From Pseudomonas paralactis (GTDB lineage Bacteria > Pseudomonadota > Gammaproteobacteria > Pseudomonadales > Pseudomonadaceae), in contig NZ_JYLN01000009.1 in the NCBI RefSeq assembly GCF_001439735.1, positions 62,001 to 126,000 on the forward strand: a stretch of 64,000 nt of DNA. Direction: 5' to 3'. A model generated the notes under the pieces. That model was not told the origin of the DNA and did not search any database. It was given only the letters and a program-made list of their open reading frames with translations. The translations under genes and the position numbers were made by a program. Below are positions 42,010 to 50,276 of the stretch, in pieces (positions within the stretch are counted from its first letter, which is position 1; every line of letters begins with the position of its first letter).

Positions 42010-43161
42010 TTACTTGATGGTCAGGGCTTCCAGCTTGCCGCCGTTGCCATACACATAAAGCATGTTACCCACCACCAGCGGACGCGCACGCAGGCCGTCG
42101 CTGTCGATACGCTGGCGACCAACAAAGCGACCATCCACCTGGCTCAGCAGGTGCAGGTAACCTTCAAAGTCACCGACCGCTACGTAGCTGGAAAAGACTT
42201 CCGGTGCCGACAGTTGACGGCGAGCCAGCGAGTCGTTGCTCCACAGTGCAGTGGTGGAACGCTCATCGACACTTTCAACGGTGCCGGATGCCAGGCTCAC
42301 ATAGACGCTGCCAAACCCTTGGGCGACACCCGCATAACTGGAAGCATCACGCTGCCAGTTGATGCGACCGCTTTGCAGGTCCAGCGCAGCAACACGGCCC
42401 TGGTAGGTGGCGACGTAGATCGTTTCACCCGACAGCAGCAAGCCGCCGTCGATGTCCACGACACGATCCAGTTCGGAACGGCCTTGCGGAATAGCCACAC
42501 GGGTTTCCCAGGCCGGCACGCCGTTCTGGGTATTCAAGGCAACCACTTTACCGGTCGACAGGCCAGCCACGGCGAGGTTGTTGGTCACAATCGGACCACT
42601 GGTACCACGCAGCGTCAACACCGCCGGGGTGCTGTCGTACAACCAGCGCTGGTCGCCAGTGGAGGCATCCAGGCCGATCACGCGGTCGTCCTGGGTTTGC
42701 ACCACAACGATATCGCCGTTGGTCGCCGGTGCCGAGAGCACTTCACTGGTCACGCGAGCGCGCCATTTCTCTTCGCCGGTGCTGGAGTCGAGTGCGACCA
42801 CATCACCTTTGAGCGTGCCGATCAACACCATGCCGTAGCCGACACCCACACCGCCGGAAACCGGCAGTTCGAGGTCTTTCTTCCACTTGACGTCGCCGCT
42901 CATGCGATCCATGGCAACCACGACGCCAGTGGAATCAGTGGCCACGATGTTGTCGCCGTCGATCGCCGGCTGCAACAGGTTGTAGAGGTCGCCCTGCCCA
43001 TCACCAATGGATTGGCTCCATTGTTTTTGCAGGACTACTTCTTCCTTGAAGCTGGTCAGCTCGGCAGGAGGCAGTTCTTTTTTGCTGTTGCTGCTGCAAC
43101 CCGCGGCCAAAACGGCCAGAGCCAGCAATGCTGCATGTTTCCAACGGATCACGTCACGCAT
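42010..43161 (-). CDS. bamB: Outer membrane protein assembly factor BamB
   Basis: This 383 aa lipoprotein has signal peptide and lipobox 'LAVLAAGCSSNSKKELPP' (Cys about residue 20) and an eight-bladed beta-propeller of PQQ-like repeats ('GDVVALDSSTGEEKWRARVT', 'GKVVALNTQNGVPAWETRVA'). It is part of the BAM complex that folds outer-membrane barrels. The frame is open to 43443, but ATG at 43161 places the signal peptide first and overlaps the end of yfgM by eight bases, implying coupled translation. Confidence 0.97.
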   Translation of the reverse strand: MRDVIRWKHAALLALAVLAAGCSSNSKKELPPAELTSFKEEVVLQKQWSQSIGDGQGDLYNLLQPAIDGDNIVATDSTGVVVAMDRMSGDVKWKKDLELPVSGGVGVGYGMVLIGTLKGDVVALDSSTGEEKWRARVTSEVLSAPATNGDIVVVQTQDDRVIGLDASTGDQRWLYDSTPAVLTLRGTSGPIVTNNLAVAGLSTGKVVALNTQNGVPAWETRVAIPQGRSELDRVVDIDGGLLLSGETIYVATYQGRVAALDLQSGRINWQRDASSYAGVAQGFGSVYVSLASGTVESVDERSTTALWSNDSLARRQLSAPEVFSSYVAVGDFEGYLHLLSQVDGRFVGRQRIDSDGLRARPLVVGNMLYVYGNGGKLEALTIK

Positions 43162-43795
43162 CCCCTTTGGCCAAGTCGTCGAGCTTGATTTGTAAGCCAC
43201 CGACCGCCGCTTCATCAGACAGCGCCGCCTTGGCTTTTTGGTACGCAGCATGGGCTTCGTCGGTACGACCCAATTGGACCAACAGGTCGCCCTTGAGCTC
43301 TTCGCGAGTGGCCACGAATGCCTTGTCAGCATCGCCGTCGAGCAGTTTGAGTGCTTCGTCAGCCTTGTTCTGTGCCGCCAATACCTGTGCCAGGCGCTGA
43401 CGTGCGATTTCACCCAGGGTCGGGTTGGTCGGTTTGTCGGCAATGGCCTTCAGTTCGGTGGCGGCGTCATCCAGCTTGCCGGTATCGACCGCGACTTTAG
43501 CGACGAACAGGCTGCCGTACTGGGCATAGGTGCTACCGCCGAATTCGTTTTTCAGCTTGCCGGCCAGGTCTGCCACCTGCGCAGGGTCAGGCTTGCCGTC
43601 CGGCGTCAGGGTAGTTTCCAGCAATTGCTGATAAACGATCGAGGCACCCTGGGATTGGTTGGCCTGATACTTGGTCCAGGCTTGCCAGCCGAACACCACC
43701 ACTAAAGCCAGCAGGCCGCCAGTGACCAGGGGCTTGCCGTTACGCTGCCACCAGTCCTTGAACTCGGCCAGTTGCTCATCATCAGTACTCGACAC
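43154..43795 (-). CDS. yfgM: YfgM-like TPR protein, periplasmic chaperone network
   Basis: 213 aa. A short cytoplasmic N-terminus ('DDEQLAEFKDWWQRNGKPL'), one membrane segment at about 22-40 ('VTGGLLALVVVFGWQAW') and a periplasmic TPR-like domain match YfgM, which associates with PpiD and SecYEG. The start is GTG at 43795 with AAGGAG upstream. It lies between hisS and bamB, the standard position. Confidence 0.93.
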   Translation of the reverse strand: MSSTDDEQLAEFKDWWQRNGKPLVTGGLLALVVVFGWQAWTKYQANQSQGASIVYQQLLETTLTPDGKPDPAQVADLAGKLKNEFGGSTYAQYGSLFVAKVAVDTGKLDDAATELKAIADKPTNPTLGEIARQRLAQVLAAQNKADEALKLLDGDADKAFVATREELKGDLLVQLGRTDEAHAAYQKAKAALSDEAAVGGLQIKLDDLAKGDA

Positions 43796-43836
43796 CCCAA
43801 TACTCCTTAATCGCTAAATTCGGCTGTTCGACAGCT

Positions 43837-45126
43837 TCAACCCTGCACGACGCAGGTGGCCAAGTGCGCAGCGAGCGCATCAAAGGCAATGTTCTGTTGT
43901 TCACCCTGGCCACGCAGGGGTTTGAAACCTATCACTTGCTGGGCCAATTCGTCATCGCCAAGGATCAGTGCATACAGCGCACCGCTCTTGTCGGCTTTCT
44001 TGAACTGGCTCTTGAAGCTGCCGGCGCCGGCATTGATCTGCAAGCGCAGGTTCGGCAATTGGTCGCGTACTTTCTCGCTCAAGGCCAGGGCGGCCAGTTC
44101 GGCAGCCTCGCCAAAGGCACAGAGGTACACGTCTACTTGACGGGAAATTTCTTCGGGAACCTGCTCCAGGGTTTCCAGCAGCAGGATCAGCCGCTCGATG
44201 CCCATGGCAAAGCCTACGCCCGGGGTCGGCTTGCCGCCCATCTGTTCGACCAGGCCGTCGTAGCGGCCACCGGCACACACGGTGCCCTGAGCGCCGAGCT
44301 TGTCGGTGACCCACTCGAATACGGTCTTGCTGTAGTAGTCGAGGCCACGCACCAGTTTGGGGTTGATCACGTAGGGAATACCCGCTGCATCCAGGCGAGC
44401 CTTCAGGCCCTCGAAATGCACCCGGGACTCGTCGTCCAGGTAATCGGCCATTTTCGGCGCATCGACCAGCACGGCCTGGGTGTCGGCGTTCTTGGTATCC
44501 AGGACGCGCAACGGGTTGGTCTTCAGACGGCGCTGGCTGTCTTCGTCCAGTTTGTCCAGGTGGGCCGACAGGTACTCGACCAGGGCTTCGCGATAACGCC
44601 CGCGGGACTCGCTGGTGCCCAGGCTGTTGAGTTCAAGCTTGACCGCATCACGGATGCCCAACTGGCCCCACAGGCGCCAGGTCAGCACGATCAGCTCGGC
44701 GTCGATGTCCGGGCCGTCCAGGTTGAAAACTTCGCAACCGATCTGGTGGAACTGGCGATAGCGGCCTTTCTGCGGCCGCTCGTGGCGGAACATCGGGCCG
44801 ATGTACCAGAGTTTCTGGGTTTGGCCACCACCGGTGATGCCATGTTCCAGTACGGCACGCACGCAGGCGGCAGTGCCTTCCGGACGCAGGGTCAGGGAGT
44901 CGCCGTTGCGGTCTTCGAAGGTGTACATCTCTTTTTCGACGATGTCGGTCACTTCACCGATGGAGCGCTTGAACAGCTCGGTGAACTCGACGATCGGCAT
45001 GCGGATCTGCTTGTAACCGTAGTTATCCAGCAGGCGCGCGACAGTGCTTTCGAAGTAGCGCCACAGTGGCGTCTGCTCCGGCAGGATGTCGTTCATGCCA
45101 CGAATGGCTTGCAGAGACTTGCTCAC
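43837..45126 (-). CDS. hisS: Histidyl-tRNA synthetase
   Basis: This 429 aa class II synthetase has motif 2 'FRHERPQKGRYRQFHQIGCE', the histidine-specific 'LVRGLDYYSKTVFEW' and motif 3 'GVGFAMGIERLILLL', plus a C-terminal anticodon-binding domain. The start is GTG at 45126 with AAGGA about eight bases upstream; an ATG overlapping it runs into a stop. It lies between ispG and yfgM in one long co-directional run. Confidence 0.98.
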   Translation of the reverse strand: MSKSLQAIRGMNDILPEQTPLWRYFESTVARLLDNYGYKQIRMPIVEFTELFKRSIGEVTDIVEKEMYTFEDRNGDSLTLRPEGTAACVRAVLEHGITGGGQTQKLWYIGPMFRHERPQKGRYRQFHQIGCEVFNLDGPDIDAELIVLTWRLWGQLGIRDAVKLELNSLGTSESRGRYREALVEYLSAHLDKLDEDSQRRLKTNPLRVLDTKNADTQAVLVDAPKMADYLDDESRVHFEGLKARLDAAGIPYVINPKLVRGLDYYSKTVFEWVTDKLGAQGTVCAGGRYDGLVEQMGGKPTPGVGFAMGIERLILLLETLEQVPEEISRQVDVYLCAFGEAAELAALALSEKVRDQLPNLRLQINAGAGSFKSQFKKADKSGALYALILGDDELAQQVIGFKPLRGQGEQQNIAFDALAAHLATCVVQG

Positions 45127-45149
45127 ATCAAATCCTTAAATTCGTTCAA

Positions 45150-46259
45150 TCAGCCGCGAGCGATCAGCGCTGCGTCAGCGGCGACCTTCTCGGCCGCTTT
45201 CTCGCGGATCAGCTTTTCCAGCTCATCCACCAGATTGTCATTCGTTAGCTTCTGCGACGGCTTGCCGTCGATGTAAATCAGGTTCGGTGTACCGCCGGTC
45301 AGGCCCACATGGGCCTCTTTGGCCTCACCCGGCCCGTTGACCACACAACCAATCACTGCGACATCCAGCGGCACCAGCAGGTCTTCCAGGCGCAACTCCA
45401 GGTCGTTCATGGTTTTCACCACGTCGAAGTTCTGCCGCGAGCAGCTCGGGCAGGCAATGAAGTTGATACCACGGGAACGCAAACGCAGGGATTTTAGAAT
45501 GTCGTAACCGACTTTCACTTCCTCAACGGGGTCTGCCGCCAGGGAGATGCGGATAGTATCGCCAATCCCTTCGGCGAGCAGCATACCGAGACCCACCGCA
45601 GATTTCACTGTGCCTGAGCGCAAACCGCCCGCTTCGGTGATACCCAAGTGCAGCGGCTGCACGATTTCCTTGGCCAGCAAGCGGTAGGCTTCTACCGCCA
45701 TGAACACATCGGAGGCCTTTACGCTGACCTTGAAGTCCTGGAAATTCAGGCGTTCAAGGTGTTCAACGTGGCGCAATGCCGACTCAACCAGCGCTGCCGG
45801 AGTTGGCTCGCCGTATTTCTTTTGCAGGTCTTTTTCCAGGGAGCCGGCGTTGACGCCGATGCGGATTGGAATACCGCGATCACGGGCTGCGTCCACCACG
45901 GCACGCACGCGGTCTTCACGCCCGATATTGCCGGGGTTGATACGCAGGCAGTCCACACCCAGCTCGGCCACGCGCAACGCGATCTTGTAGTCGAAGTGAA
46001 TGTCGGCAACCAGCGGCACCTTGACCAACTGTTTGATACGACCAAAGGCCTCGGCTGCGTCCATGTCTGGTACGGAAACTCGCACGATGTCCACACCGGC
46101 CGCTTCCAGACGGTTGATCTGGGCCACGGTGGCCGCCACATCGTTGGTGTCGCTGTTGGTCATGCTCTGCACTGCGATAGGGGCATCGCCACCCACCGGC
46201 ACCGAGCCGACCCAGATCTTGCGCGATACGCGACGTTTGATTGGAGATTCGCCGTGCAT
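45150..46259 (-). CDS. ispG: 4-hydroxy-3-methylbut-2-enyl diphosphate synthase
   Basis: This 369 aa Fe-S enzyme makes HMBPP in the MEP isoprenoid pathway. The [4Fe-4S] ligands are in 'FIACPSCSRQNFDV' (two Cys) and 'VIGCVVNGPGEAKEAHVG' (third Cys plus the conserved Glu). The TIM barrel starts with 'VGSVPVGGDAPIAVQSMTNS'. ATG at 46259, two bases after the rodZ stop, so the two are coupled. Confidence 0.98.
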   Translation of the reverse strand: MHGESPIKRRVSRKIWVGSVPVGGDAPIAVQSMTNSDTNDVAATVAQINRLEAAGVDIVRVSVPDMDAAEAFGRIKQLVKVPLVADIHFDYKIALRVAELGVDCLRINPGNIGREDRVRAVVDAARDRGIPIRIGVNAGSLEKDLQKKYGEPTPAALVESALRHVEHLERLNFQDFKVSVKASDVFMAVEAYRLLAKEIVQPLHLGITEAGGLRSGTVKSAVGLGMLLAEGIGDTIRISLAADPVEEVKVGYDILKSLRLRSRGINFIACPSCSRQNFDVVKTMNDLELRLEDLLVPLDVAVIGCVVNGPGEAKEAHVGLTGGTPNLIYIDGKPSQKLTNDNLVDELEKLIREKAAEKVAADAALIARG

Positions 46260-46261
46260 GA

Positions 46262-47254
46262 CTATTGTCCCAACTTGAGGCGAGCGGTCTCGCCACTGGT
46301 GAACGGCGCCACGTCTACAGGCTGGCCGTTGTAGGCCACTTGCGCGCCACGGGCGAAGCCCAGACGCAGCGTCAAAGGAGGCTTGCCGCCCTGGTCAAGC
46401 GTATCTCCCTTACGCTTCAAACCGCTGAACAGCACTTTGCCGTTGCCATCGGTGAGCTGCGTCCAGCAGTCAGCGATGAAGGTAATTTGTACGCGCCCAT
46501 CACCGGCGATCAACGCCGGGGTGGTCGGAGGCGACATGGCTGGCGCTGCGGGTGCGGCTGGCGCAACTGGCGCAGGCGTCGCAGGTGCGGGTGCCGCTGG
46601 GGCTTGAACCACCGGTGCTGCCGGGGTAACCGGGGCCTCTACGGCCGCAGTCGCAGCAGGAGCGGTGCCCGTTTGCGGCGCTGGCTGCTCAGTTGTAGCC
46701 GGCACTTCTGGTGCGGCCTGCCCTTCGGCCACCGCCTGGTCTTCGGGCTCGTCCAGCGGATGAATCTGGGTGGTGCCATCGGCGCTTTCGACTTCGACGT
46801 GCTCCATCGCATTGCTGGTCAGGTCTTTGCTGCGCTGAGAAGCCTGGTCTTGCCACCAGACGAAACCGCCGCCGACCACAGCAACCAGCAGCAACAGGCT
46901 GACAATCCGCAAAATCGTGTGGGAAACCCGCGTTGGCTCCTCGATACGACCAAGACCATGGACATTACTGCCCTGGGCATCGGTACCGGTGAACTGGTCG
47001 AACTCCTGCACCAGCACGGCCTGGTCGATCCCCAACAGTTTGGCGTAGGCGCGGATATAGCCGCGGGCGAAGGTGTGCCCAGGCAGCTTGTCGAACGCGC
47101 CAGCTTCCAGGTTGGCCAGGGACGTGCTGGTCAAATTGAGCTTGAGGGCCACTTCCGCCAGCGACCAACCATTGCTTTCGCGGGCCTGACGCAAGGTTTC
47201 GCCTGGGTTTACGCGATTAGCTGCTACATCTTCCGGGTGCGCGGCTTTCATCAT
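46262..47254 (-). CDS. rodZ: RodZ cytoskeletal protein (helix-turn-helix, membrane anchored)
   Basis: 330 aa. A cytoplasmic Xre-like helix-turn-helix (about 17-80: 'GETLRQARESNGWSLAEVAL'), one membrane segment at about 113-133 ('ILRIVSLLLLVAVVGGGFVW'), a long Pro/Ala-rich periplasmic spacer at about 170-245 with repeated 'APAAP/TPAP', and a DUF4115-type C-terminal domain. RodZ links MreB to the wall-elongation machinery. Start ATG at 47254 overlaps the end of pilW by four bases. Confidence 0.93.
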   Translation of the reverse strand: MMKAAHPEDVAANRVNPGETLRQARESNGWSLAEVALKLNLTSTSLANLEAGAFDKLPGHTFARGYIRAYAKLLGIDQAVLVQEFDQFTGTDAQGSNVHGLGRIEEPTRVSHTILRIVSLLLLVAVVGGGFVWWQDQASQRSKDLTSNAMEHVEVESADGTTQIHPLDEPEDQAVAEGQAAPEVPATTEQPAPQTGTAPAATAAVEAPVTPAAPVVQAPAAPAPATPAPVAPAAPAAPAMSPPTTPALIAGDGRVQITFIADCWTQLTDGNGKVLFSGLKRKGDTLDQGGKPPLTLRLGFARGAQVAYNGQPVDVAPFTSGETARLKLGQ

Positions 47255-48009
47255 TGCTCCGACAGGTATTGCTGATATTCCGGCGTACCGGGATAGAGTC
47301 GTTCGAGTTGCTGGCCAAAACGTGCGGCCGTGTCGTGTTCTTCATGAACCGTCGCCAGGCGCACACCGAGCAATAGACTACGTGCATTTTGCCCACTGAG
47401 CAGGCTAAAACGCTCGTAATAGTCTCGTGCCGGCACATAATGCCTGTCTTCGTAAGACAACTCAGCCATTTCAAGCAATGCTCGTGGCTGGCGACTGTTC
47501 AGATGCAGGGCTTTTTCCAGCTGCTGGCGCGCGCTTTCGCGCTGACCGAGGCGCATCGAGGTCACCCCGAGGTTCTCGAACACCCGCGAACGCTCAGGAT
47601 AAAGGGTATCGGCGCTGGCTTGCTGGAAATAACGCGACGCTTGGGCGTAGCGTTTCTGCTCGAACAGGAAACTGCCGTAGTTGTTCAGCAAACGGGGGTC
47701 GCCAGGACGGGAAGCCAGGGCCTTGTTGAAATAGCGGTCGGCCAGCTCCGGCTCGGCCTGAGCCTGAAAGACAAGGGCCAGTGCAGCGTTGGCGTCGGCA
47801 TCATCGCTGTCCAGCTCAAGGGCCTTTTTCAGCGGCACCTTGGCCTGCTCGCTCATACCTTGACGCAGATACCCCAAGCCCAATTGCACATAGGCAACCC
47901 GCGCCTCATCACGGCCTTTAGTGGTGTGCAAAGGGCTGTCATGGCCCGATGAAACACAGCCGGCAACGAGGCCGGCAAGCAGTAAAAGCAGCGCAAGGCG
48001 CAAGGGCAT
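47251..48009 (-). CDS. pilW: Type IV pilus biogenesis lipoprotein PilW/PilF
   Basis: This 252 aa outer-membrane lipoprotein has lipobox 'LLAGLVAGCVSSG' (Cys18) and about six TPR repeats ('ARVAYVQLGLGYLRQGMSEQ', 'LLNNYGSFLFEQKRYAQASR'). The protein is the pilotin that places the PilQ secretin in the outer membrane. ATG at 48009, 12 bases after the rlmN stop. Its place between rlmN and rodZ is the standard order. Confidence 0.93.
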   Translation of the reverse strand: MPLRLALLLLLAGLVAGCVSSGHDSPLHTTKGRDEARVAYVQLGLGYLRQGMSEQAKVPLKKALELDSDDADANAALALVFQAQAEPELADRYFNKALASRPGDPRLLNNYGSFLFEQKRYAQASRYFQQASADTLYPERSRVFENLGVTSMRLGQRESARQQLEKALHLNSRQPRALLEMAELSYEDRHYVPARDYYERFSLLSGQNARSLLLGVRLATVHEEHDTAARFGQQLERLYPGTPEYQQYLSEQ

Positions 48010-48021
48010 AGAGATCCTCTC

Positions 48022-49170
48022 TCAGATTCGATTCACAGCAATTTGCGGCAAATCTTCGGCGGCGTTAAGTTCGCGCACGGCGATATAACGTTCGCTGCGG
48101 CGGGTGCGGTCCATCACCTGCCCTACCAATTGGCCACAGGCGGCGTCGATGTCTTCACCACGGGTGGTGCGCACAGTGACGTTGTAGCCGGCCTGGTGCA
48201 GTTGATCCTGGAAACGGCGAATGGCGTTGTTGCTCGGCCGCTCGTAACCAGAATGCGGGAACGGGTTGAACGGGATCAGGTTGATCTTGCACGGGGTGTT
48301 CTTGAGCAACTCGATCATCTCGACTGCGTGCTCGACCTTGTCGTTGATGTCCTTGAGCATGGTGTACTCAATGGTCAGTACACGTTTTTCGCCCAAGGTC
48401 GCCATGTAACGCTGGCAAGATTCAAGCAGCATCTTAAGCGGATACTTCTTGTTGATCGGCACCAATTGGTTACGCAATGCGTCATTGGGTGCATGCAGCG
48501 ACAACGCGAGGGAGACGTCGATGTGCTTGGCCAGCTCATCGATCATCGGTACCACGCCGGAGGTCGACAGGGTCACACGGCGCTTGGAAATGCCGTAGCC
48601 CAGGTCGTCCATCATCAGGTGCATGGCCGCGATTACGTTGTCGAAGTTCAGCAGCGGCTCACCCATGCCCATCATCACCACGTTGGTGATGGCACGGTCG
48701 ACGGTCGCCGGGACGCTGCCAAAGGATTTGTTGGCAATCCACACCTGGCCGATGACTTCGGCGGCGGTGAGGTTGCTATTGAAGCCTTGCTTGCCGGTGG
48801 AGCAGAAACTGCAGTCCAGGGCACAGCCTGCCTGGGACGAAACGCACAAGGTGCCACGTTTGCCCTGGGGAATGTATACGGTCTCGACGCAGCTGCCGGA
48901 CGCCACGCGCACCACCCATTTACGGGTGCCATCGCTGGAGATGTCCTCGCTGACCACTTCGGGACCACGCACCTCGGCAATGGCCTTGAGCTTGTCGCGC
49001 AGGGCCTTACTGACGTTCGTCATGGCGTCGAAATCGTCGACGCCAAAGTGGTGAATCCACTTCATTACCTGACCGGCACGGAAACGCTTCTCCCCGATTG
49101 AGTCGAAGAATTTCTCCATTTCCGGCTGAGTCAGACCCAGCAGGTTGGTTTTAACAGTCGATGTAGTCAT
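48022..49170 (-). CDS. rlmN: Dual-specificity rRNA/tRNA methyltransferase RlmN
   Basis: This 382 aa radical-SAM enzyme methylates C2 of A2503 in 23S rRNA and A37 in some tRNAs. The cluster motif is 'CALDCSFCSTGKQG' (C-x3-C-x2-C), with 'MGMGEPLLNFDNV' (SAM binding) and the C-terminal 'TRGEDIDAACGQL' carrying one of the two reactive cysteines. ATG at 49170. It is the first gene of a run continuing to bamB. Confidence 0.97.
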   Translation of the reverse strand: MTTSTVKTNLLGLTQPEMEKFFDSIGEKRFRAGQVMKWIHHFGVDDFDAMTNVSKALRDKLKAIAEVRGPEVVSEDISSDGTRKWVVRVASGSCVETVYIPQGKRGTLCVSSQAGCALDCSFCSTGKQGFNSNLTAAEVIGQVWIANKSFGSVPATVDRAITNVVMMGMGEPLLNFDNVIAAMHLMMDDLGYGISKRRVTLSTSGVVPMIDELAKHIDVSLALSLHAPNDALRNQLVPINKKYPLKMLLESCQRYMATLGEKRVLTIEYTMLKDINDKVEHAVEMIELLKNTPCKINLIPFNPFPHSGYERPSNNAIRRFQDQLHQAGYNVTVRTTRGEDIDAACGQLVGQVMDRTRRSERYIAVRELNAAEDLPQIAVNRI

Positions 49171-49199
49171 GGATTCACCCTCACTCTTTAAGCCGATGC

Positions 49200-49625
49200 T
49201 TAGCGAGCGGTTACTTCAGTAGCAGCGAAAAAGTACGAGATTTCGCGAGCAGCAGCGGCTTCGGAGTCCGAGCCGTGAACAGCGTTGGCGTCGATGGATT
49301 CAGCGAAGTCAGCACGGATGGTGCCGGCAGCAGCTTCTTTAGGGTTGGTAGCGCCCATCAGCTCACGGTTCAGAGCGATAGCGTTTTCGCCTTCCAGAAC
49401 CTGAACAACAACAGGACCGGAGATCATGAAGGCAACCAGGTCGCCGAAGAAGCCACGAGCGCTGTGCTCAGCGTAGAAGCCTTCAGCTTCAGCCTTGGAC
49501 AGTTGCTTGAGTTTCGAAGCTACAACCTTCAGGCCGGCTTTTTCGAAACGAGTGGTGATCTCGCCGATGACGTTTTTTGCAACAGCGTCAGGCTTGATGA
49601 TGGAGAAAGTACGTTGAACAGCCAT
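49200..49625 (-). CDS. ndk: Nucleoside diphosphate kinase
   Basis: This 141 aa enzyme balances nucleoside triphosphate pools by phosphotransfer from ATP through the histidine in 'NAVHGSDSEAAAAREI'. The family signature is complete and the length normal. ATG at 49625. Codon use is visibly biased to strongly preferred codons, as in highly expressed genes. A hairpin with TATAAT lies 37-60 bases upstream. Confidence 0.98.
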   Translation of the reverse strand: MAVQRTFSIIKPDAVAKNVIGEITTRFEKAGLKVVASKLKQLSKAEAEGFYAEHSARGFFGDLVAFMISGPVVVQVLEGENAIALNRELMGATNPKEAAAGTIRADFAESIDANAVHGSDSEAAAAREISYFFAATEVTAR

Positions 49626-49661
49626 GGTGTAACTCCAGAAACGGTAATTTACGAAAAATTA

Positions 49662-49684
49662 AACCCGCGAATTATACGCGGGTT
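49662..49684 (-). terminator. Hairpin with embedded -10 box between iscX and ndk
   Basis: AACCCGCG and CGCGGGTT pair perfectly around a seven-base AT loop, and on the minus strand TTTAATTTTTC follows, so it can end the isc transcript. The loop reads TATAAT on the minus strand (49671-49676), so it could also be the -10 box of ndk, although no good -35 was seen. Confidence 0.65.
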
Positions 49685-49716
49685 ATTGGGTATTGCCTAA
49701 CTGCGTAAAGGAGGCG

Positions 49717-49917
49717 TCAGTCCTGTTCTTCTTTCCAGGCAGTCTGGATAGCTTCCAGAACCTTTTCGCCGCCGCGATCACGCTCATCTTCGAACCCGGG
49801 CAATGCCATGACCATGTCACGCAAAGCTACAAAGTTCAGGGAGTAAGGATCCAGATCCGGGTTGCCATCGGCCAACAGGATAGCGATCTCTTGCACATCA
49901 ACCCATTTAAGACTCAT
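49717..49917 (-). CDS. iscX: IscX, small regulator of the Fe-S machinery
   Basis: This 66 aa acidic protein ('LKWVDVQEIAILLADGNPD', 'YSLNFVALRDMVMALPGFED') binds IscS and iron and tunes cluster assembly. ATG at 49917 gives the family's usual 'MSLKWVDVQEIA'; the six-codon extension is not needed. It closes the isc operon after fdx, 14 bases from it. Confidence 0.95.
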   Translation of the reverse strand: MSLKWVDVQEIAILLADGNPDLDPYSLNFVALRDMVMALPGFEDERDRGGEKVLEAIQTAWKEEQD

Positions 49918-49931
49918 GACACTTCCTTGAA

Positions 49932-50273
49932 TCAATGCGGCGCTTCAGCCGCATGGTTAAGCGAATATTTCGGAATTTCGACGGTGAGGTCTTCAGTCCC
50001 CACTTTCGCCTGGCAACTCAGGCGCGACGTCGGCTCCAGCCCCCACGCCCTATCAAGATAGTCTTCTTCCAGGTCATCAGCCTCATTGAGGCTGTCGAAA
50101 CCTTTACGAATGATGCAGTGGCAAGTGGTGCAGGCATTGACGCCGCCACAGGCACTTTCGATCTCGATATGGTTGTCATGGGCGACGTCGAGCAGGGACT
50201 TGCCGGTCTCGGCCTCCACGACCATGCCCTCAGGGCAATGTTCGGCGTGCGGTAGAAAAGTGACCTGCGGCAT
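49932..50273 (-). CDS. fdx: ISC-type [2Fe-2S] ferredoxin
   Basis: 113 aa. The cluster ligands are in 'ESACGGVNACTTCHCII' (three Cys) and a fourth Cys in 'TSRLSCQAKVG'. It donates electrons for Fe-S cluster assembly on IscU. ATG at 50273, three bases after the hscA stop. Confidence 0.97.
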   Translation of the reverse strand: MPQVTFLPHAEHCPEGMVVEAETGKSLLDVAHDNHIEIESACGGVNACTTCHCIIRKGFDSLNEADDLEEDYLDRAWGLEPTSRLSCQAKVGTEDLTVEIPKYSLNHAAEAPH

Positions 50274-50276
50274 CAG

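Noticed and set aside
43162..43443. N-terminal extension of bamB to 43443
   Set aside because: It overlaps yfgM in another frame and would hide the bamB signal peptide and lipobox.
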